Below, one piece after another: positions 59,924-64,000 of a stretch of 64,000 nucleotides of DNA. This stretch comes from Gerris lacustris (taxonomy: Eukaryota; Arthropoda; Insecta; Hemiptera; Gerridae): NCBI GenBank assembly GCA_951217055.1, contig OX578279.1, positions 39,581,610-39,645,609 of the forward strand, written 5' to 3'. Below the pieces are notes generated by a model. It was not told the origin of the DNA. It ran no database searches and worked only from the letters and a program-made list of their open reading frames with translations. Position 1 is the first letter of the stretch; every line of letters begins with the position of its first letter. Both the position numbers and the translations under genes were made by a program.

Positions 59924-61020
59924 GTACTATAATATACTCATTAAAGTGAACTAAAATTGTTTATTTGTGTGACTAATACTGTTATAATACCCGGTGATAA
60001 AGTAAATGTTCTAAAAGGGAATGCTATTTCCTTTTATAATTTTGTGGAAACTAAAGAGGAAACGTTACCTCTTGTTCTTCCCGATATCATTTTATAATTA
60101 TATTCTTTGTGGTTATCTGGTTCTTTGAGTATATAATTGTTCCAAAAGTCTTCGGAAACCATAGCTTTGCTTGGAACTAACTTCTTAACAGATAGGAAAC
60201 ATTTCTGCTACAAGTATAACTAAATCGTAGCTTGTTATAGTTATATCTTAGTTTATATTAATTATCTTCAAATTATTATATTGTAATATTCTTAGTTTTT
60301 TATGTAAATAAGTGCGAAAAATTTAATATTTAGTAATTTGATACGTACAAATATTTAATTCTTCTACTTAAGCTAAATTAAAAATAAATAATTTATCCCA
60401 TAAAAAGACTTTATTTCGAATTATGACGGCTTTTTTGAGAATCAACTTAACTCTATTTTGTTCCTTTTTTCTCTAATCGTGGTTTTGGGTTTAATTTTGT
60501 ATAATGTTCAAAGCAGCAATCATTTAACCTTGCTCTGATCCGTAGAGCTACTTATTTTAAAATCGAAAACCAATAATACTTTTTAACTTGCATCAATGTC
60601 TTGGTACAAAGTAAGCTGGGGTAAAGGAAGATAAAAATATGGTTTTAAATAATTTTAGATGTTAATCCAAGCTGCAGTTAAAATATCATGATGTAGTTTC
60701 AACCTATTATTGAAATGCCCTACAAAATGTTTCATAATTTTCATCAAGAGATTAAACAATTTCAGTTATTCTATTTGGAAATATTAATTCAAATGATCAA
60801 CGAAAGAATACTTTTAAGCAATTGCAATCTAATAGGAATCATTAAAGGAATTGTTGGCTATTAATACTGTGCTTGTATTACCTGAAGAATAGCGATGTCG
60901 TCAGAGAATGAACTGGTGTACCTGAAGTTTGGATGAATAACTGCATCAGATACAGCTGTTTTAGTACCCTGATCTATATCTGAGCTTCCCGTCACTGCAG
61001 TGAATAAACTTGCATCTCGA
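43809..61020 (-). CDS. S1-family serine protease, chymotrypsin/elastase-like, 3' four coding exons
   Basis: Secreted-type endopeptidase; the N-terminus, including the signal peptide, the activation site and the His57 exon, lies beyond the window. Visible: DDIAIL (Asp102), LGWGYT, Cys168/Cys182, Cys191/Cys220 and GDSGGP (Ser195), ending PGVFTKV and TAG. Exons are 60882-61020, 46748-46861, 44819-44971 and 43809-43970, with GT-AG introns and compatible phases; together they give 188 codons after a split first codon. The residue six before Ser195 (chymotrypsin 189) is Gly, not Asp, with Ser at 216 and Gly at 226. This argues against trypsin specificity. Likely digestive or haemolymph protease; the sequence does not distinguish them. 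The third intron from the end is 14 kb and full of transposons. Confidence 0.93.
44390..44652 (-). mobile_element. tRNA-derived SINE in the last protease intron
   Basis: Reading the minus strand from about 44652: GTGACCGAGGTGCTCTAGGC (box A-like), then 'tgggttcgattcctcgcc' (box B), then a non-tRNA body containing 'ggaactctccaccacggggt' and 'gggcccaatgtggcctgat'. Box order and spacing (about 45 bp) fit a tRNA-headed SINE. It sits in the 848 bp intron between the last two protease exons in sense orientation. A 3' tail and target duplication were not resolved. Confidence 0.65.
44819..44971 (-). CDS. Serine protease penultimate exon
   Basis: The acceptor TATTTTCAG is followed by TSGNPSHQLKEVKLEVYGQD and continues to APGGGAGQCT at donor ACG|GTAGAT; 51 codons, phase 0 at both ends. 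It carries Cys168, Cys182 and Cys191. The Gly of GAGQCT aligned to position 189 is the base of the S1 pocket. Confidence 0.93.
45166..46619. mobile_element. 1.45 kb foldback in a protease intron
   Basis: The termini are inverted: ATAGTCCAGTCGACA on the left, and its complement at 46603-46619. The arms 45166-45660 and 46100-46619 match at around 90% or better. Examples are 'tttcgacctcctagaccct' and 'ggccaaaatacgcgaaattt' with their inverses. The middle (45660-46100) holds extra inverted copies of the inner arm, including 'tatttcggaaaatat' and 'aagctctatatttcgg'. Open frames at 45251-45439 and 45427-45615 lie within the arms. There is no transposase. It occupies most of the intron between exons 46748-46861 and 44819-44971. 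Confidence 0.8.
46748..46861 (-). CDS. Serine protease exon with LGWGYT
   Basis: The acceptor TTGTTGCAG precedes LSSPLSFDSKTQPALLPVPL, running to LLGWGYTT at donor ACG|GTGAGA; 38 codons, phase 0 at both ends. It continues directly from DDIAILQ of the upstream exon to give the usual DIAxLxLxxPxxF sequence of S1 proteases. Confidence 0.93.
47115..47229 (-). pseudogene. Possible terminal exon of an unidentified Cys-containing protein
   Basis: After a weak acceptor (AATCATAG) the first frame reads (D)VDVTDFEIGEKC. A frame one base off then reads PSAKGSISCYPVDYNGFNGY and FVLVS to TAG. The switch maps to the GCC at about 47191-47193, as if one base were lost, so this is either a broken exon or a sequence error. 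GC content is visibly higher than the surrounding intron. It pairs in phase with 47330-47396. No family is recognised. Confidence 0.35.
47330..47396 (-). pseudogene. Possible internal exon upstream of 47115-47229
   Basis: Frame IKYCMQQGSKGNIAASCIPC then QL ends at a strong donor, TTAG|GTAAAT. The acceptor would be GAATAG at 47397-47398, and an in-frame stop prevents extension beyond it. One base is left over, which joins the two bases at the start of 47115-47229 to make Asp. The intron would be 100 nt. It lies within the 14 kb protease intron on the same strand, so it could be a nested gene fragment. No homologue is recognised. Confidence 0.35.
47581..48121. mobile_element. Repeat D TIR element, 0.54 kb
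   Basis: Left end TTTTTAGGGTTATGTAGAT; right end ATCTACAAAACCCTAAAAA, inverted with one mismatch. The body contains 'gatgtgtccgtctgtccgtc', 'gggtatcaaatgaaagctgc' and a tRNA-like B box (GGGTTCGATATC on the minus strand near 48045). No transposase. Related to 36757-37600. Confidence 0.65.
48335..48935. mobile_element. Near-perfect foldback with about 255 bp arms
   Basis: 48345-48602 is matched by the reverse complement of 48683-48925 with only a handful of differences. Both arms contain the open reading MFPHKGKFGMSTKKKWPSAQ continuing to GGHGINKRFHK, followed by a textbook donor AAG|GTAAGA. The 80 bp centre encodes a distantly similar stretch (FNVPAERYVWVGGHPKRP). It sits in the 14 kb protease intron. 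The open frames 48332-48676 (minus) and 48764-49000 (plus) are two images of the same arm. No protein family is recognised. Confidence 0.7.
49208..49790 (-). pseudogene. LINE reverse-transcriptase C-terminal relic (Jockey/CR1-like)
   Basis: Minus-strand reading, N to C: DILFFCDNSN and EWLKANHF near 49670-49785, then frame breaks, then MTWKPHIKN-like remains. An open stretch follows (49208-49471) with MIQSILSYGIILW, ILQMKALKIIAGSKKRD and LFVKYNLMTA. This is the usual order after the catalytic box in Jockey/CR1-type elements. Stops and shifts near 49500-49660 make it non-functional. The polymerase core upstream is not present. Confidence 0.7.
49791..51749. other. No recognisable gene (intronic)
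   Basis: AT-rich intron sequence. Small GC-rich patches at 51050-51100 and 51430-51530 could be repeat remnants but have no partner in this window. Confidence 0.45.
51750..52135 (+). repeat. MITE-A copy, internally deleted
   Basis: The left part has 'tcggtccaggacaactcaga' as at 27268-27287. The right part ends 'tatatgagaaagtaaa'. The middle of the family is missing. Open frames 51706-51945 and 51721-51960 lie across it and have no motif. Confidence 0.6.
52136..53184. other. No recognisable gene (intronic)
   Basis: AT-rich. 52840-53050 may be a diverged reverse-oriented repeat B fragment ('gggaccatctgtgggct'), which also explains the open frame 52830-53033. Confidence 0.4.
53185..53840 (+). 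repeat. Repeat B copy split by the LTR element
   Basis: It runs from 'gacatgagaatcc' through 'gtgatcgttccaaagaacga', 'gtctgtcggctgtcggtcg', 'actcatctgatttta' and 'tttacacctatatcttcaaa' to 'catgtgtcacactaattgg'. The family sequence continues after the LTR element at 57452 ('ggcagagtatttt'), as in the uninterrupted copy at 16461-16492. The open frame 53191-53430 belongs to the repeat. Confidence 0.75.
53836..53840 (+). repeat. 5 bp target-site duplication, left
   Basis: ATTGG, repeated at 57452-57456 directly after the 3' LTR. Confidence 0.85.
53841..53952 (+). repeat. 5' LTR, 112 bp
   Basis: It begins TGTTGTGAGTGAACTTGTTA and ends ATATCATAACA (TG...CA). Compared with the 3' LTR it shows two base changes near its start and lacks three bases (ATA) near its end. 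Confidence 0.92.
53953..53963 (+). promoter_or_regulatory. Primer-binding site
   Basis: TGGCGCAG starts immediately after the LTR's terminal CA. Its complement is a tRNA 3' end of the type CTGCGCCA, as in serine tRNAs. The match weakens after nine bases. Confidence 0.7.
53979..55109 (+). CDS. Gag-like polyprotein of the LTR element, C-terminally truncated
   Basis: It has 376 codons from ATG, 27 nt after the LTR. Residues 20-60 are charged and probably coiled coil. Residues 105-260 are the helical capsid-like region. Two zinc knuckles follow: C291-C294-H299-C305 (CX2CX4HX5C) and C312-C315-H320-C325 (CX2CX4HX4C). These bind nucleic acid in Gag of this group. The last 50 residues enter what should be the start of the protease (MWVNVKLNSR) but stop at TAG before any DTG/DSG active site. 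The frame is the same as the downstream pol segment. Intact Gag could in principle still be made. A plus-strand open frame at 54178-54363 is an overlapping shadow. Confidence 0.88.
   Translation: MLPSKQNPGASSDNDESQDDKDSVTQRDLRRIERERVKELSNIEARFSEQVAELKKVIVQLIGTKAIETDAGKTDKLKSNNQREPYESMCLRLSSGVPTPEKLHESVNLGQFRDWRQKFEGYLQLQGLNVQEAGRVTILLTSFLDQSMTDVVRIVLKIEVSKTTANTLLDRIEEYLKKKENGRIRRCHFLRRKQEEGESFLNFYREKVKLFKLTEPCEHCHDRYLTDHLIESLTHTKLRKKCRMLSDTAEFRDVVKLCEMEEEAIREEVQSTKEEREVLKVTSRSASKKSCLRCGNGWHQSLKECPARDIICKNCGYKGHYSTLCRTRKVNSLEEADSEGDVKIGCLTVRSVEGKNTFQNSGHMWVNVKLNSRPHC
55110..56486 (+). pseudogene. Truncated pol: reverse transcriptase C-terminal part, RNase H, integrase zinc finger
   Basis: About 458 codons in frame with gag. 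It starts abruptly just ahead of the RT catalytic box (VVDD, residues 30-33), so RT motifs 1 to A are missing. RT connection follows, with TLNPEKFVFA and ELRSFMGMVNQLGSFS. RNase H has D179 (FTDAS), E219, D252 (TDHKPL) and D299 (SDALSR), all catalytic positions. Residues 420-456 are the H2C2 zinc finger of integrase (H425, H428, C457). A run of six A at about 56462-56467 shifts the frame, giving TGA at 56484-56486. The frame is restored a few bases later. Confidence 0.85.
56487..57302 (+). CDS. Integrase catalytic core and C-terminal domain of the LTR element
   Basis: An open segment of 258 codons from the ATG at 56526, in the same frame as pol upstream. Catalytic residues are D17 (SADLFS), D72 (RTDNGPQF) and E108 (NGHAEA), with exactly 35 residues between the last two. 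The C-terminal part (IPIGSKVWIQNP to RFIRKAE) is the basic DNA-binding tail. The core looks intact, but without its zinc-finger half joined in one protein it is probably inactive alone. Minus-strand open frames across this segment are shadows. Confidence 0.87.
   Translation, partial: TCQRSRPSLSREPMMSDPPPKRPFQDVSADLFSCGGLKCMVYFDRLSGWLIVCQFGKKDPGAAKVIECLRKIFADTGVPVRIRTDNGPQFKAVEFKNFLKTWSVSGTTSTPYYAQSNGHAEAAVKAMKGLILKCMENGRLNDGQYCAGLLEWRNCPKADGMSPAEVLFGHPLRSLVPAHERAFKRRWKEYAEVCDRKRRSKDKVKLNYDKRARDLEPIPIGSKVWIQNPATKRWDKSGVVVEIGEKRNYTIKLLPSGRIYFRNRRFIRKAE
57327..57336 (+). promoter_or_regulatory. Polypurine tract
   Basis: AAGAAGGAGA directly abuts the 3' LTR, the position and composition expected of the plus-strand primer. 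Confidence 0.8.
57337..57451 (+). repeat. 3' LTR, 115 bp
   Basis: It begins TGTTGTGAGTTAACTTGTAA and ends ATATATCATAACA. It is 3 bp longer than the 5' LTR. Confidence 0.92.
57452..57456 (+). repeat. 5 bp target-site duplication, right
   Basis: ATTGG, matching 53836-53840. Confidence 0.85.
58760..58890 (+). repeat. MITE-A 3' end
   Basis: It contains 'gtgtctgcacagacgactgt', 'ggactcaggggacctcaaaa' and the terminus 'tatatgagaaagtaaaa'. Confidence 0.65.
59838..59922. repeat. (AT)n microsatellite
   Basis: More than 40 AT units. Confidence 0.95.
60882..61020 (-). CDS. Serine protease exon with catalytic Asp102
   Basis: The acceptor TTCCAG is followed by one base that completes a split codon, then RDASLFTAVTGSSDIDQGTK and onward to SFSDDIAILQ at donor CAG|GTAATA; 46 codons plus 1 nt. 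DDIAIL holds the catalytic Asp. The split codon would be Cys if the upstream exon ends in TG, as expected of the TAAHC motif. That exon was searched for up to 64000 and not found. Confidence 0.92.
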
Positions 61021-64000
61021 CTGGAACATAAACCAATCAGCGTAACTACATGTGGAAATATTCATTGTTTCCATTATCATAGATCTGTAATGAGCAATTG
61101 TAAGGGTTTTCAATTAACTATTCATTTTATAAATTGAGTGAATAAATTGAAACAACTCAGGTGGATAAACATGAAAAGAAAGAGGAATAATCGATAGAAA
61201 CCATTAAAATAAATCGTTTGCAATTAAATTATTATTAAGAGAACTTCCTGAGTCCTGAACCCTTTTTACTTATTTATTAAAGTTATGCAAAAAACAAAAT
61301 ACAGGTAAGAATGCAATGCTAAATATGTAACGTAGTATCCTCCATGAAAATACTAGGTTTTTTTTCTTCTTCTTTAGAAGCATTTCATATCAAATAGTAA
61401 TAAAAAGTTATTTACAGGTCATTAGCAGGTATGACTATTTAGCAGAATTTATTATTTCGATCCAGTTGATATGCTTGGTTTCTATGTATTTTGTAAGTAT
61501 TTCAAGCTCGGCGTAGTTTTTGCTTGCGATCGTTTTAAAGATGAAACCGCTTTTTTTTATATTATACAATACATACATATATATTACATATAATAGTGGT
61601 AGATTTTTCTGAGCTTTAGTATCTCCTAGTTTCTATATTGTTCTGATAAAACTTGATAATATAGTTTACTAAATAATCATTAAGTTGCGATTAAGTATTA
61701 TTACTAATATTAATTGTACGGCATTTGAAGTATCAACTGTACTTGTTCAGGAGTAGTCACCATCGAAGAGAGAGCATCCCCTCCCCTTTAAAGAAGTTGA
61801 TCAAAGCCGCAATCATCTATAGTGTGTTCTTTTCAGAGTATGTTTGAATTAAGTTGGAGGTTTGAGAAGTTTGCTTTAATAAGCATCCCAGGTAATCTAC
61901 AGGTTAGCTACGATATTCATTAATTTAATATGCAGCCGTGACCATCGTTTAATATCTTCCCATAATTTAAATAAATAAAATAAACTTTTAAAAAAAAATT
62001 AAAACCTTGGGATGTTGTAAAACTTCATTTAAAAATAATAATGTAAACATAAACTTTACATACACTCCTAACAAAATTTTGCCATTTCCCAGTTTTTATA
62101 ATATTAATAAACATCAAAAGTATTTAAAACGTGTCAGGAAATATATTTTATTTGATCGATGAATATGAAATTAAGGAACATTAAATGATAATAATAGGTA
62201 TTTCCAATAAATTTTTATTTGCCAGTCGGCAAGTTCTAAAAACTATATCTATTTAAAATATCCCTCTATTTTTATTTATTTATTTTTTTTTTCTTCTTTT
62301 TTTCAAGTTTTACTTTAGAGATAGGTTTTAATAAAATATTATTGTTGATGACGCAATCTTCTCAACCAAGGCTATGAGATGACCAGTAGGAGATGCACAG
62401 TATAACTTTTTATGGGAATAAGGGGTGATTTTGTAGTTTATTAGTTCGTGACCTTCCCTTCTATAGTGAGGTGGTTTAACCGAGAATAGTGAATTAACCT
62501 CGCGGGATCACGGACAATTATACCAGGTAGTATTAAGGTAATTTATCTTTTCAGGGATCAACCTTTTTTACCATTTTTTTAAATTAAAAAATATGGCAAT
62601 AATAATATATTTTAGTTAATTTATCAAATTAACAGTAATTTAATTTTCTGTTACTATTGATTTAATAATACTCTGATTGAAACCTAGGCCTAAACACCAA
62701 TAAATATAGTTCGAATCCCAGAGAGGTGATACATGTTTTACTCTGATGGTCACATTTAGTAAATGAGTAAAGTGGCTGAATCTCCCGTCCTGTAATAACC
62801 TAATGATGTTTTGATCGGGAAGTAAATAAAAGAAACAGAAAAATGTTGTTTTTGACTTTCAGGGTGGCTTCACAATGGTCGACATTTCTGTGTGTGAAAG
62901 CTCTCATTGTGCGCTTTTTTCCGTCTTCGGCATAACATAAAAATCGTCGGTGTCACGCACGACGGCGACGAACGTCGCATATTGTGAAACTTGCCTTAGT
63001 GAGAACAAAACGTCGCAATTTAAAATTGTTTAATTGTATTTTATATTTTAGGGTAACATAAGTCTCCTGTGTTAGCGTGTGCTCCTTTTATGCACTGTAT
63101 ATGTTCTTATTGACTGCTAAGAAAAATGGTTCACACCCCGGATTTTCATTCAACGTCAATTTATTACATTTTTAGGGTGCTTAAGCAAAACCGAGGGCCT
63201 TATATAATGTCCTATTTGTCTATCGTTAACGCACTTGTTCCTCCAAACTCGTCTAATTACATAAATTTCCTACGGACCCTTATAGTGTGTACTAAAAGCA
63301 CATTCTTGGCAACTTTAAGAAAGTTTCCATATCTCTTTTCTTTTCTTTTAACCTTTGGCGAAATATAATACGATGATTTTGCAACGCATAAGGGCTTTTA
63401 AAATTAGTAATTATTTGTATATGTTTACATAAGATAAAAAATAATTATTTGTATAAAAAATCAAAATAAAATTAAAATATTATGCAATCGCCCGAATGAT
63501 TCAAACTTAGATCTTGGTAATTTATCTATAGAAGCAGAAGCAAATTTTTTTTCAACAAGCTTTCCCTGTTAGATTTCGAATTAATAGCAAAATAACGTAC
63601 CTATATATAAGACTTCTGAATGAATTTTTTAACTTGGAGTTATAACGTTATGTTACGAGCATACCTAAGGTACATAATCGTATAACCGGTACGATAGGTT
63701 GGCCCAATAGGTCAGTGCAGTTTACTTATCATTTACAATACGTAACTAAACTAGTGTTTGGTGTAACCTCATTAAAATTTTCATTTCAAAGAGTCACATT
63801 TACAGATAAGTATCAGATAAACAAAGTTTTGCCGTTTTATTATATAATACAGTCAGTAATTTTGATAAAATTTAAATTTTTTGGATTGAGTCCAATAAAA
63901 GTTAACCTTCTACGAAAAACGTCAACGGATTCGAGCTCAGTGGGACGCATCATTCAAAATTACGCTAAAAAAAGGACCTTTAAAATCATACCTCATTTAT
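61021..64000. other. No recognisable gene; upstream protease intron
   Basis: AT-rich. 62690-62840 has a box B-like GGTTCGAATCCCA-type sequence (plus strand, about 62712) and a tail resembling 43520-43570, possibly a SINE fragment. 62870-63000 is GC-richer, with ACGGCGACGAACGTCGC-type palindromes, probably a small transposon end. The open frame 63126-63368 has no motif. Confidence 0.45.

Larger units (their letters stand above)
57457..60881. other. No recognisable gene (intronic)
   Basis: AT-rich intron DNA, with the end of a repeat B copy at 57457-57475, a MITE-A 3' fragment at 58760-58890 and a long (AT)n at 59838-59922. A GC-richer patch at 57540-57640 is discussed among rejected items. 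Confidence 0.5.

Overview
The window is AT-rich nuclear DNA from an invertebrate, most likely an arthropod; the species cannot be named from the sequence. Evidence is the intron-split chymotrypsin-like protease, the dense mix of LINE, SINE, LTR and TIR elements, the many (AT)n and (AAT)n tracts, and the lack of any compact gene order. It is gene-poor: one host gene is certain, one small candidate gene fragment is possible, and most of the rest is transposon-derived.

Host gene. The minus strand carries the last four coding exons of an S1-family serine protease (60882-61020, 46748-46861, 44819-44971, 43809-43970). Phases agree at every junction, all introns are GT-AG, and the Asp102 and Ser195 motifs are present. 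The exon with the catalytic His must lie beyond the right edge. A 14 kb intron (46862-60881) holds two possible small exons (47115-47396), a TIR element, a near-perfect foldback, a LINE relic, and an LTR retrotransposon inserted antisense to the gene.

LTR element. 53841-57451 is a structurally complete but coding-defective Ty3/gypsy-type, Mag-like element. It has 112/115 bp LTRs, a 5 bp ATTGG target duplication, a TGGCGCAG primer site, a Gag with two zinc knuckles, RNase H, and a D-D35-E integrase. A large internal deletion removed the protease and the first part of the reverse transcriptase.

Left to right. 1-20 kb: a 1.4 kb foldback (1464-2872), a 64 bp tandem array (5120-5455), two copies of a 5S-rRNA-derived SINE (6940-7350, 13410-13889), a palindrome carrying tRNA-like genes (8811-9605) and another foldback (11600-12340). 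20.4-23.6 kb: a hAT-type non-autonomous element with an 8 bp target duplication, itself holding a foldback and a 62 bp satellite array. 27-38 kb: a TIR repeat called MITE-A here, a LINE relic split by another TIR element, tRNA-like foldbacks and two more TIR elements. 41-49 kb: the protease 3' half with foldbacks in and beside it. 57-64 kb: AT-rich DNA, the Asp102 exon and little else.

The most striking property is the number of long inverted repeats: at least eight in 64 kb, two inside introns of the protease gene and two with nearly identical arms. They are either an active foldback/hairpin-forming repeat load or, in part, assembly fold-overs. Repeat-family names (MITE-A, repeat B, repeat D) are local labels, not database names.
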